Positions 1-7,578 of a stretch of 42,832 bases of DNA are shown here, one piece after another. Below the pieces are notes generated by a model that saw nothing but the letters and a program-made list of their open reading frames with translations, had not been told where the DNA came from and did not search any database. The position numbers and the translations under genes are program-made. The first letter of the stretch is position 1. Every line of letters begins with the position of its first letter. The stretch comes from JAIPGX01 sp041650475 (lineage in GTDB: Bacteria; Babelota; Babeliae; Babelales; UASB340), in the NCBI GenBank assembly GCA_041650475.1, contig JBAZLD010000011.1, forward strand, positions 1 through 42,832. The letters are read 5' to 3'.

Positions 1-957
1 TTTTGAAAGTAAAACTTGATTGTTTTCTATTAAAATGCCATAAACTGATGGTCTAAAAATTAACTGATCCGAATCAACTTCTTTTTTATTATTATGTATG
101 TCGTGACAAATTATTTTTTTATTTTGTTCATTCATGTTACGGGCTCTTTCAATTTGGCCTTGAAACTCTTTACCTGATGTTGGAAGAACTCCAAGGTGAA
201 TTAAATCAATTAAAACTTGATCAATGCTACTGAATACAATTCCATCCATTCCTAATGCTTTTCCACCCTGAATGTTGATTTCCATATCATCGATAAAAAG
301 ACATTCATCGGGAATTAGATTGTAGGTTTTAAACAAAGCATTGTAAATTGCTGGCTCTGGCTTGATAGCTTTTATTTTATAGGAAAAAATTGCACCATCA
401 AATTGCGCAAAAAAAGAGGGATCTTGTTTCAAGATGTGTTGTTCTGCAGCTGGAACAAGATTGGAAAGAAGATATGTTTTATAACCATGTGCTTTGAGTG
501 TGGAAAGTAATACAAGGGCATGAGGATCAATTTTAAGATCATCATCCGCTGCATCATGTATTTCAGCAACGAAATGATGGTTCTTTTTATCGGGAAACAA
601 TTTTTCTGCGATTTTTTTATAATACAACTCCTTACTTAAAACACCACGATTATATTCAAGATGCTCGGGTAAATGGGGAATACTTGCAAGTTTTTCAATG
701 ACTTTTTGTGGAATGTTTTTTCCAGTCGCTTGTAAGCTTGCAATAGTTTTTTTAATGTTAAAAGATGCAAGAACGCCACCTAAATCAAAAACAATATTTC
801 GATATTTTGTATCTAGCTTATAAACTTGAGTTTGAAGATTAATATTAGTCTTCAGTTCTATTTCTTGCTGCGTATTAGTGGCAAATATATTGGTTATTGA
901 CAATGATAACAATATTACTGATGTATACAATAATGATATTTTAATTTTGCGGAACAT
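1..957 (-). CDS. Exported HAD-family hydrolase fused to a Nudix domain (3' end cut by window edge)
   Basis: The frame is open from an ATG at 957 to the window edge (319 codons, no stop). GAGGAGAGG lies about 8 bases upstream of the ATG. Residues 1-26 form a signal peptide (MFRKIK, hydrophobic stretch, NIFA). A HAD phosphatase-like domain follows: motif I FDLGGVL with Asp58 (the second acidic position is Gly, as in YihX/epoxide-hydrolase-like HADs), motif II LLSN, a motif III Lys region IKAIKPEP, and motif IV LFIDD. The last visible residues (301-319), beginning FRPSVYGILIENN, look like the first strand of a Nudix hydrolase domain, but the Nudix box would lie beyond the edge. HAD and Nudix domains both act on phosphoesters or nucleoside diphosphates; the substrate is unknown. 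An exported HAD-Nudix protein is unusual. The HAD and signal calls are firm; the Nudix call rests on about 19 residues. Confidence 0.8.
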   Translation of the reverse strand, partial: MFRKIKISLLYTSVILLSLSITNIFATNTQQEIELKTNINLQTQVYKLDTKYRNIVFDLGGVLASFNIKKTIASLQATGKNIPQKVIEKLASIPHLPEHLEYNRGVLSKELYYKKIAEKLFPDKKNHHFVAEIHDAADDDLKIDPHALVLLSTLKAHGYKTYLLSNLVPAAEQHILKQDPSFFAQFDGAIFSYKIKAIKPEPAIYNALFKTYNLIPDECLFIDDMEINIQGGKALGMDGIVFSSIDQVLIDLIHLGVLPTSGKEFQGQIERARNMNEQNKKIICHDIHNNKKEVDSDQLIFRPSVYGILIENNQVLLSK

Positions 958-1055
958 TTTTTTCTTCCTCTCCTCATTAAATGAGCAGTAAAGTTACATC
1001 CACAAAACTATATCATTGGCAAAATTAAAAAACAAACTGTTTCTCTTGCCTACAT

Positions 1056-1104
1056 TGTTTTTAAATAACCATGCTTCATTTGTTGGAATTTCAATTAAAA
1101 AAAA
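1056..1104 (-). repeat. Repeat copy 1: antitoxin-like remnant downstream of LRR gene
   Basis: This 49-bp stretch is nearly identical (one substitution and one A in an A-run) to 3475-3522. Each copy lies just 3' of one of the two LRR paralogues, so it marks the end of a duplicated block. On the - strand it reads IEIPTNEAWLFKN, which resembles the C-terminal part of small antitoxins paired with RelE/ParE-type toxins. Unlike copy 2, the antitoxin-like reading does not continue. Confidence 0.7.
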
Positions 1105-1114
1105 TGAAATATTT

Positions 1115-1903
1115 TTAATATGGACATCCTGAAAGTGGAACATCGTCGACGAATATTTCTCTATTTGGTTTTTTTATAATTAAACCGGATGACATTTGTT
1201 CTAAAATTCGTAATTCTTCATCATTTAATTGATTACATCCAGATAAATCTAATTTTGTTAATTCTCGACATCCTAGAATTAATGTTATTAATCCTTCAAA
1301 TGTTATTTGTATGCAATTTTGTAACTTTAAATTTTGTAATTTTGGGCATCCGCTAGCTAGTTTTTCCAAGCTTAGGTCTGTTATTTTCTGACAGAATGAT
1401 AAATTTAAGTTTACTAATTGGTGGCATCCTTGAGTTAATGCTTGTATACCTAAATCAGTTATTCCATAACATTCCCATAAATTTAAATTTGTTATTTCTG
1501 GACAGTTACTACGAAGTGATTGCATGCCTAAATCTGTTAAAAGACCACAAGAAGCTAAATTTAAATTTATCAAACCATGACATCCATCTTGTGTCAAGGC
1601 CTCCAAACTAGCACCTGTTAAATGAGAGTGAGATAAATCTAGGCTTGATAATAATGGAAATTCTTGAGATAGAAATCCCCAAACACAATGTAGTATTTCA
1701 GAACCACAAAATACTCTTAAAGATGTAATATCTCTTGGGATTGTTTTTATTAAATCTTTTAATTTATCATAATTATGAACTCCTGATAAATTAATATTAT
1801 GAATTCCTGATAAATTAATTGCTAATTGTTCTTCAGTAAACATGCTAAACAAATTTGGCCAAGATAATGTTAATATTATTGCAAAGAATATTTTTTTTAA
1901 CAT
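1115..1903 (-). CDS. Secreted leucine-rich-repeat protein (AMN1/F-box-LRR type)
   Basis: The start is ATG 1903, preceded by AAAGGAGA at 7 bases; the longer frame upstream lacks a ribosome site and would bury the signal peptide. The 262-residue product begins MLKKIFFAIILTLSWPNLFS, a clear signal peptide, then carries cysteine-type LRRs of about 26 residues (pattern LxxLNLxxCxxITDxGLxxLxxxCP). About five good repeats are visible, plus degenerate ones at the N-terminus. This LRR subtype is typical of eukaryotic F-box/AMN1 proteins and of proteins made by intracellular bacteria; no F-box is visible. It is a close paralogue of the gene at 3547-4350 and shares its signal peptide almost exactly. A host-interaction role is inference. 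Confidence 0.85.
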   Translation of the reverse strand: MLKKIFFAIILTLSWPNLFSMFTEEQLAINLSGIHNINLSGVHNYDKLKDLIKTIPRDITSLRVFCGSEILHCVWGFLSQEFPLLSSLDLSHSHLTGASLEALTQDGCHGLINLNLASCGLLTDLGMQSLRSNCPEITNLNLWECYGITDLGIQALTQGCHQLVNLNLSFCQKITDLSLEKLASGCPKLQNLKLQNCIQITFEGLITLILGCRELTKLDLSGCNQLNDEELRILEQMSSGLIIKKPNREIFVDDVPLSGCPY

Positions 1904-2115
1904 ATATTTTCTCCTTTTATAAAGTAAAGCCACAAAAGATCTAGCATGATGATATGATAAACTTTTACAATGGTTATGTAAAGTTTTCATAATTTGTTAT
2001 AAAATTAATCTTTCAAACATTCTTATATAATTAGTTGTAATGTAGCTGTGAAGCGTAATTTTTAGAGATGATTGACAATGCGACGTGTTGAATATAAGTT
2101 GATAAACAAGCCATT

Positions 2116-2643
2116 TTGAGGATAATTGCAATTGATCGAGAGTTTAATAATTTTAATAATAATGATAGCGATAGAATTATAGATTGCAGTGATACCAATA
2201 TCACTGATGAAGGATTGCTTGAGATTGCACGTGCTTTTCCTGCACTTAAAGAAATTAACCTTCGATGTTGCCGTGGAATTACTCTTGATGGCATTCAAGT
2301 TTTGGCACACCTGTGTAGAGCGCTTAGAGAGATGGTTATTGTTGGTAGCGGTGCTGACTGCGCCAGTCGCTTCCATCGTGGATACGATGAGCTGCACCAA
2401 TTAGAGCTAATGTACCCACGCACTAAAATTTTATCTACTGCTGCTTATGAAATTCAAGAAGAAGAACGTGAAAAAGAGGAGACGAGAAGACTGCATGAAT
2501 ATAACATGGCTCAAGTCCGTGAAAGGAGAGACAGGTACTATAAACATGAAGAAGACATGAGAAGGATTCTTGGTAATGATAGAATACGAAAAAAACCTCA
2601 ACCAGAAGAAATTTTCAATTTGGTCGGAGACGAGGACAACTAA
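2116..2643 (+). CDS. LRR fragment with charged C-terminal helix; possibly a broken gene
   Basis: The open frame encodes about 175 residues from a TTG at 2116; an in-frame stop (2095-2097) lies just upstream and no ribosome site precedes the TTG. Residues 20-75 contain two cysteine-type LRRs (ITDEGLLEIARAFPALKEI, then CRGITLDGIQVL). The rest is a Glu/Arg-rich helical tail (EEEREKEETRR). There is no signal peptide, unlike the neighbouring LRR proteins. A second frame starting at ATG 2078 reads MRRVEYKLINKPF and stops at 2119, so an original start may have been lost by a frameshift here. It is either a truncated relic of the LRR family or a short cytosolic LRR protein. Composition is somewhat richer in G+C than its neighbours. 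Confidence 0.5.
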   Translation: MRIIAIDREFNNFNNNDSDRIIDCSDTNITDEGLLEIARAFPALKEINLRCCRGITLDGIQVLAHLCRALREMVIVGSGADCASRFHRGYDELHQLELMYPRTKILSTAAYEIQEEEREKEETRRLHEYNMAQVRERRDRYYKHEEDMRRILGNDRIRKKPQPEEIFNLVGDEDN

Positions 2644-2687
2644 CAGCGAATTTGGCAGTATAGGTGATAAATGTTTTTAAACAATTA

Positions 2688-3377
2688 TCATAACTCTCCG
2701 CCATTTGAAATTGACCGCATAGTTGGCAAATTATTTTCCATAAAAATTTCCATAGCAAATGGAAACATATCTACTTTAATTGATGCATCTAAATCTTCTT
2801 TTATAAAAGAATCAATTTGATTTGCAAAAACTTGACCAGCTTTAGAATTAATAACTCTTTGCAAATATGGTGATGCATCTGTTTTATTTTTAATAAGAAG
2901 TTCTTCTAGATAATCTGCTAAAGCTAAGTCTTCGTCACCTTCTGTAATAACAAAAGTTATTGAATTTGGATTTAAAAATTGAATTCTTTGCAATGTTGCA
3001 TTTGCAACAACAAAGCTAGAAGTAAGAATTTTTTTAGATTTTATACTACGAATAACACCTTGAGTTCCAGCGGATGTTCGTTGAACTAAAGTTCTACCTG
3101 TAAGATTTTCTTTTGAGATTTTTTCTGGAGAATTGCAAAAATCAAAACCTGGAATATGCTTTCCCTTAACTTCTCCCATCAGCAAATATTCTGGATTTTT
3201 CTTTTTTAAATCAAAAGCTTCTTCTATTGTGCTGACAAGAATAATTTTTTCTGCACCTCTTGAAAATGCGTATGCAGCTGTTGTAAAGGCCCTAAGTACA
3301 TCTATCACTATTACAAAATCTTCTTGAACTTTTTCTGGTTTGTGCAATTTTTGAATTTTAATATCAGCGCATGCCAT
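2688..3377 (-). CDS. comB: ComB-family phosphatase (2-phosphosulfolactate phosphatase-like)
   Basis: The 229-residue product matches the ComB family over its whole length: VIDVLRAFTTAAYAFSRGA near residue 25, GEVKGKHIPGFDFCNSP near residue 70 and LVQRTSAGTQG near residue 97. Known members hydrolyse (2R)-phospho-3-sulfolactate to sulfolactate with Mg2+, in coenzyme M synthesis in archaea and sulfolactate formation in some bacteria. No other gene of that pathway is visible here, so the physiological substrate is open. The enzyme has no signal peptide and should be cytosolic. The ATG at 3377 fits the family start, though no good ribosome site precedes it; the antitoxin remnant ends just upstream. 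Confidence 0.85.
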   Translation of the reverse strand: MACADIKIQKLHKPEKVQEDFVIVIDVLRAFTTAAYAFSRGAEKIILVSTIEEAFDLKKKNPEYLLMGEVKGKHIPGFDFCNSPEKISKENLTGRTLVQRTSAGTQGVIRSIKSKKILTSSFVVANATLQRIQFLNPNSITFVITEGDEDLALADYLEELLIKNKTDASPYLQRVINSKAGQVFANQIDSFIKEDLDASIKVDMFPFAMEIFMENNLPTMRSISNGGEL

Positions 3378-3381
3378 AAAA

Positions 3382-3522
3382 TTAATTTTTTAAATATTTT
3401 TTGAAAGATCCTCTTGAAATTATGCCTTCTTGAGTCAAACCTTTTTTGACTTCATCAAGAATCTTTCTATTCTCTGTTTTTAAATAACCATGCTTCATTT
3501 GCTGGAATTTCAATTAAAAAAA
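3382..3522 (-). pseudogene. Decayed antitoxin C-terminus
   Basis: Read on the - strand, one frame gives IEIPANEAWLFKN; after a one-base shift near 3475 the next frame gives ENRKILDEVKKGL, then TQEGIISRGSFKKYLKN and a TAA stop at 3382-3384. The joined reading resembles the C-terminal half of small Phd/YefM-like or other antitoxins, which commonly carry a W-L-[FY]-x-N motif, a 'xVxxGL' helix and an RGSFxKY-like tail. No start codon, N-terminal DNA-binding part or adjacent toxin is present. The first part is duplicated at 1056-1104. The family assignment is pattern recognition only. Confidence 0.45.
3475..3522 (-). repeat. Repeat copy 2: antitoxin-like remnant downstream of LRR paralogue
   Basis: This is the partner of 1056-1104, with 48 of 49 bases alignable and one substitution. 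It lies immediately 3' of the LRR gene at 3547-4350, as copy 1 does for its LRR gene. The block LRR gene plus 3' remnant was therefore duplicated as a unit. Confidence 0.7.
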
Positions 3523-3603
3523 TAGACTAGACAATGAAACATTTGATCATCGTTTACTAGAAAAATAGATTTGAGAATGAAACATTTGATCATCGTCGAC
3601 CAT
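3518..3603. repeat. 43-bp imperfect tandem duplication at the 3' end of an LRR gene
   Basis: The 21-base segment AATGAAACATTTGATCATCGT occurs at 3533-3553 and again at 3576-3596, and AATAG occurs 43 bases apart at 3521 and 3564. The second copy lies in the C-terminal codons of the LRR gene (DDQMFHSQI); the first runs across and past its stop. A 43-bp unit is not a multiple of three, so the duplication changed the protein's end. Confidence 0.7.
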
Positions 3604-4350
3604 CTCATGGAATATTTCTTTATCTATAATTAAACTGGGTGACATTTGTTCTAAAATTAGTAATTCTTCATTATTTAATTGATTACATCCAGATAAATCT
3701 AATTTTATTAAATTTCGACATCCTAGAATTAATGTTTTTAATCCTTCAAATGTTATTTTTCTACAATTTTGTAAACTTAAATCTTGTAAATTTGGGCATC
3801 CTTGAGCTAGTTCGTTCAAGCTTAGGTCTGTTATTTGCTGACAGAATGATAAATCTAAGTTTACTAATTGGTGGCATCCTTGAGTTAATGCTTGTATACC
3901 TAAATCAGTTATTCTATTACATTGACATAATTTTAAATTTGTTATTTTTGGACAGTTTTTACCAAGCGATTGCAGGCCTAAATCTGTTAAATTAACACAA
4001 TCAGTTAAATTTAAATTTATCAAATCATGACATCCATCTTGTGTCAAGGCCTCCAAACTAGCACCTGTTAAATAAAGGCAGGAAGATAAATCTAGGCTTG
4101 ATAATAATGGAAATTCTTGAGATAGAAATCCCCAAACACGATGTAGTATTTCAAACTGACACTTTACATTTAAAGATGTAATATTTTTTGGGATTGTTTG
4201 TATTACATTTTTAAATTCATCATAATCATTAATTCTTGTTAAATTAATTTCAGATAATTGTTCTTCAGTTAATTGTTCTTCAGTAAACATGCTAAACAAA
4301 TTTGGCCAAGATAATGTTAATATTATTGCAAAGAATATTTTTTTTAACAT
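3547..4350 (-). CDS. Secreted leucine-rich-repeat protein, paralogue of the 1115-1903 gene
   Basis: The start is ATG 4350 behind AAAAGGAGA. The 267-residue product begins with the same MLKKIFFAIILTLSWPNLFS signal peptide as its paralogue and the same MFTEEQL, here followed by a second TEEQL (a small in-frame duplication). Cysteine-type LRRs follow (DCVNLTDLGLQSL, QCNRITDLGIQAL, FCQQITDLSLNEL, NCRKITFEGLKTL, GCNQLNNEELLIL), the same order as in the paralogue. The C-terminus differs because of the 43-bp tandem duplication. The divergence is concentrated in LRR surface positions, as expected for a binding repertoire; a host-directed role is inference. Confidence 0.85.
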   Translation of the reverse strand: MLKKIFFAIILTLSWPNLFSMFTEEQLTEEQLSEINLTRINDYDEFKNVIQTIPKNITSLNVKCQFEILHRVWGFLSQEFPLLSSLDLSSCLYLTGASLEALTQDGCHDLINLNLTDCVNLTDLGLQSLGKNCPKITNLKLCQCNRITDLGIQALTQGCHQLVNLDLSFCQQITDLSLNELAQGCPNLQDLSLQNCRKITFEGLKTLILGCRNLIKLDLSGCNQLNNEELLILEQMSPSLIIDKEIFHEMVDDDQMFHSQIYFSSKR

Positions 4351-4487
4351 AGATTTTCTCCTTTTTTTATATTTTATATACTTATAAAGATATAACATAA
4401 AAATAACAAATGTTACAATATGGGAAAATGGGATACGTAATATTTTTAATTACCTGTTTTGAAAATTGCTTTCATAGTAGGTAATAG

Positions 4488-5255
4488 TTAACGAATTATG
4501 CCTTTTTTTGCTAAAAGATTTCTGATTCCTTGTTGATAATTTCCTGGGGATGCATTATCTATTTGTTTTTTAAGATCTCGAAATAATGCAAATGTTTCCT
4601 CATCTCTTTTTTCCCATAATTTTACTGCAAGGTCGGGCTGAATATTTCCAATGCCAGGAAAGATGCCATCAATATCAAGAGTTAAAGCTTTTTCGATTTG
4701 ATGTTCTCTTCCATAATAAATTTTGAATTCAGTTTCTTTATATTTATTAATTAAATTTTTAACAAATTCAATATTTCCACTTGAATCCTTTAATCCTATA
4801 ATTCTGTTTGAATTAAAGAGATCATCGCGTATTTCCATAGTTGGTGCTGATGCAGTGTTATAAAGAAAAAATTTGATATTTGTTTTTTCTAAAAGCTGTG
4901 AAAAAAATTGTCTATCATTTGTTTGTGTAATAGGGATAAGGGCTGCTTTGAATCCTGCATCTTCACAAAAATTGGCAAAATTTACAATGTCTATTAATGA
5001 AGATCCAAATAGCACAGTAAAGAGCTTTGCTTGTGTTCCAATGAACGTAACTAATTTTTTAATAATTGCTTTTTTGATTTCTAAATCAAATTTGTTTCCT
5101 TCTCCGGTTGTACCAAAAAGCATGAGATTTTTTATTCCACCTGATAACACATGATCGACTAGTGGAAAAAAATCTTCAATATTAGTCGGAGTAATTAGGG
5201 GGACAATTACATTATCTGATTGAATTGAAATAGCTTTTTCTAAATTTTTTTTCAT
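4488..5255 (-). CDS. Dihydrodipicolinate synthase/N-acetylneuraminate lyase family aldolase
   Basis: This 255-residue TIM-barrel class I aldolase has the family marks: GTTGEG at residues 48-53 for binding the pyruvate carboxylate, Tyr132 in FLYNTAS, and the Schiff-base Lys156 in IIGLKDSSGN. It is some 35 residues shorter than typical DapA, mainly at the C-terminus. The Arg that follows the YNxP motif in true DapA (contacting aspartate semialdehyde) is not evident: the segment reads YNTASAPTM. The substrate could therefore be another aldehyde, for example a keto-sugar acid. No lysine or peptidoglycan-precursor genes are adjacent. The protein is cytosolic. The ribosome site is weak (TTTGGA about 6 bases from the ATG). 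Confidence 0.8.
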   Translation of the reverse strand: MKKNLEKAISIQSDNVIVPLITPTNIEDFFPLVDHVLSGGIKNLMLFGTTGEGNKFDLEIKKAIIKKLVTFIGTQAKLFTVLFGSSLIDIVNFANFCEDAGFKAALIPITQTNDRQFFSQLLEKTNIKFFLYNTASAPTMEIRDDLFNSNRIIGLKDSSGNIEFVKNLINKYKETEFKIYYGREHQIEKALTLDIDGIFPGIGNIQPDLAVKLWEKRDEETFALFRDLKKQIDNASPGNYQQGIRNLLAKKGIIR

Positions 5256-5285
5256 GTTTTTCCAAATAATTTATTAGCAAAAATT

Positions 5286-6803
5286 TTAATGTTGCTTTAC
5301 GCATAAATCCTTTATGTTGTTTATGTCAATTTCTTCAAGTGATTTTAAAATTTTTGCAGCTTGAGAAAAATCATGTTGCTGTGTATACGCATTTGGTACA
5401 GCAATAGCAACCATGTCAGCATTAATTGCAGCTGTAACGCCTGCGTTAGTATCTTCAAAAACAATACATTGTGAAGGGTGTATACCAAGAATTTGAGCGG
5501 TTTTTTGATAAATATATGGCTTAGGTTTATTTGTTCCATCTGGATTGTTGTACTCTGTAAGATCGTCGTGGCCTGAAACAATTACATCAAATACATCAGT
5601 AAGCCCAACGCTTTGTAAATTTTGCATTATTTCTTTGCGTGGAGCTGATGATGCAAGTCCTAAAAAAATGTTTAGATTCTTTTTTTGTAGAGCCAATTGA
5701 TTTACCAATTTAACTGCAGCTGATATTGAAGGAACGCCTTGTTTGTGCAAGATGGCAAATTCTTCGTAGCGTTGTTGAGTAATAATTTTTGCATCAAGTT
5801 GAATCTTTTTTAGTGTGGTAATTTTTTGTATAATGTAGCGGCTAGAATTTCCAATGAGTGGAAGATATTCTTCAAGTGAAAGAGAAATATTAGATTTATG
5901 GAGAGCCTTTTGCCAAGAGAGAAATTTTAGATATTCTGTATCAACCAAAACACCGTCACAATCAAAAATAATCCCTATTTTTTTATGTTTTATGCGAACA
6001 ACAACCTGTTGATGCGATGCATTGTACGCAAGGTATTCGTAAGAAAATCCACTTGCTGCAATAAATTCTTGAAAGGCTTTGAATTCATGTTCCTGCCAGC
6101 CATCATAACCAAAATATTCATCAAAAATAATAATTGTTCCTGATTGAATATTGTTTCCAAGGTTATCAAAAATTGATTTTGTTGATGTGTAAAGATCGCA
6201 ATCAACGTGTATTAGGGCAATAGGGTCATTTTTAAGCCAACCTTGTTTGAATGTTGGTAAAATATCTTCAAATAGCCCAACATGCAATAATACATTTGCA
6301 TGCAATGGTGGAAATTTACCTTTTTCCTTGAATGCAAAAGAGCCTTTGGGTAGGGAAGCTGTCCAATTTTCTGGTAAGCCTTCAAACCAATCAAATCCGT
6401 GTAATGTACGGAATGGGGCTAAAGCTGCAATGAAGTTTGTTGTTTTACCCACACCAACTCCAAATTCGAGAAAAAAACCATCAACCTGCGATGCTTGTTC
6501 AACAGCATATTTCAAAATTTCAGCATCACTATGAAAAATTTTGCTTTTTTCAAAATGCTGTTTGATGTAAGCTGCGGTTTTTCTTGACGTATCATCAGTT
6601 ATAGGATTTCTATCACGGGTTTTAAAATGAAGAATTTGATTACCTTTTTCACCAATTCCTTGAGTACTTGGGAAATAAATCATTTCTCTCCACAGATGAT
6701 CTGTTGTAATAGCCTTTCTGGTAGATATATCATTAGCCATGGAATATGAGTTAGTAATAAAAATTGAACTTACTATATAGCAAAATAATAATTTTTTTAT
6801 CAT
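5286..6803 (-). CDS. Exported fusion: TylF-like methyltransferase plus HAD hydrolase
   Basis: ATG 6803 follows AGAAGGA. The signal peptide is MIKKLLFCYIVSSIFITNSYS. Residues about 90-270 are a class I SAM methyltransferase of the macrocin O-methyltransferase (TylF) type: FLEFGVGVGK at 112-120 (SAM loop), HGFDWFEGLPENW, HVDCDLYTST at 199-208 and IIFDEYFGYDGW (metal/acid region). Residues 277-500 are a HAD hydrolase of the beta-phosphoglucomutase-like group: FDCDGVLVDTE (nucleophile Asp281, acid Asp283), LASSAPR, KPKPYIY with the motif III Lys, and VFEDTNAGVTAA. Both domains look catalytically complete. Neither partner is usually exported, and the fusion is uncommon. Substrates are unknown; a sugar phosphate or glycan would suit both. 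The neighbour on the - strand is the aldolase gene, 30 bases away, perhaps co-transcribed. Confidence 0.85.
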   Translation of the reverse strand: MIKKLLFCYIVSSIFITNSYSMANDISTRKAITTDHLWREMIYFPSTQGIGEKGNQILHFKTRDRNPITDDTSRKTAAYIKQHFEKSKIFHSDAEILKYAVEQASQVDGFFLEFGVGVGKTTNFIAALAPFRTLHGFDWFEGLPENWTASLPKGSFAFKEKGKFPPLHANVLLHVGLFEDILPTFKQGWLKNDPIALIHVDCDLYTSTKSIFDNLGNNIQSGTIIIFDEYFGYDGWQEHEFKAFQEFIAASGFSYEYLAYNASHQQVVVRIKHKKIGIIFDCDGVLVDTEYLKFLSWQKALHKSNISLSLEEYLPLIGNSSRYIIQKITTLKKIQLDAKIITQQRYEEFAILHKQGVPSISAAVKLVNQLALQKKNLNIFLGLASSAPRKEIMQNLQSVGLTDVFDVIVSGHDDLTEYNNPDGTNKPKPYIYQKTAQILGIHPSQCIVFEDTNAGVTAAINADMVAIAVPNAYTQQHDFSQAAKILKSLEEIDINNIKDLCVKQH

Positions 6804-6899
6804 GATGTCCTTCTATTTAATCTATTAAATATTTTTAATAAATATTAAAATATATAAGTATTATGTTTTTATGCAATTTTATTTATAAGAAAGGATAAA

Positions 6900-7568
6900 A
6901 TGTACAATATTTATTTTGCTGGTGATTTATTTGATCAAAAACATATAACAGGCAATTTTTTACTTGCAAAGCAAATAGAAAAAATATCAAATTATCAATA
7001 TAAATGTTTGTTACCCCAAGATTGGGAAGGGAATGAAAAAACTGCTGTTGATATTCGCAATAGAGATATCCAATCTATTATGAAAGCTGATTTAATCCTT
7101 TTTAATTTTGATGGTGTAGATCTGGATTCTGGAACTATCGTAGAATTTATGATAGCAAAAATGCTAGATATACCAGCAGTTTTGTTACGTACAGATTTTA
7201 GAAATGGTGGGTATCTTTTTGGGGATGATTGGAATCTTATGGTTAATGGCTTTCCACGATGTTCTATTGTCAAACATTCGGCAATTATGATGTATAACTC
7301 TTTAGGTTTGGAAGAAACTCATAAAACCATTGCACAATCAGTTGTTGATGAATTTAAAAAACTTGAACAAGAAAAATCTTTATTAAATTCTTATGACGAA
7401 ATTTTTTCTGCATATCAGCATGTTATTAAAATGTGTGGTTCAAATTTGGAAAAATTAGTTCACCCTAAATTGGTAAGTGAATTTATTAATTCTAAAATAA
7501 AAAAAAATATTTATAAAATAAATAATTTGGTTACTGATTCTAAAATTTGTGCCCAATCTGAAAGATAG
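6900..7568 (+). CDS. Nucleoside 2-deoxyribosyltransferase family protein
   Basis: AAGAAAGGAT precedes the ATG at a good distance. The N-terminal 130 residues show the family fold: YFAGDLFD at 5-12, then KADLILFNFDGVDLDSGTIVEFMIA, with Glu82 in the position of the nucleophile of LrtA-type enzymes and Asp residues at 71-76 for base binding. Such enzymes exchange the base on 2'-deoxyribonucleosides. The product is 222 residues; members are about 150-170, so the C-terminal 70 residues are an extension of unknown role. No signal peptide is present, so it is cytosolic. With the transporter at 27305, guanine deaminase and PgeF, it points to nucleoside salvage. Confidence 0.8.
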   Translation: MYNIYFAGDLFDQKHITGNFLLAKQIEKISNYQYKCLLPQDWEGNEKTAVDIRNRDIQSIMKADLILFNFDGVDLDSGTIVEFMIAKMLDIPAVLLRTDFRNGGYLFGDDWNLMVNGFPRCSIVKHSAIMMYNSLGLEETHKTIAQSVVDEFKKLEQEKSLLNSYDEIFSAYQHVIKMCGSNLEKLVHPKLVSEFINSKIKKNIYKINNLVTDSKICAQSER

Positions 7569-7578
7569 ATTTGTTATT

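Noticed and set aside
2031..2400. Two overlapping antisense frames at the LRR fragment
   Set aside because: No signal, motif or ribosome site; they are shadows of the + strand reading.
4449..4485. ATTACCT/AGGTAAT inverted repeat past the aldolase stop as a terminator
   Set aside because: The loop is 23 bases and there is no T-tract; too weak to annotate.
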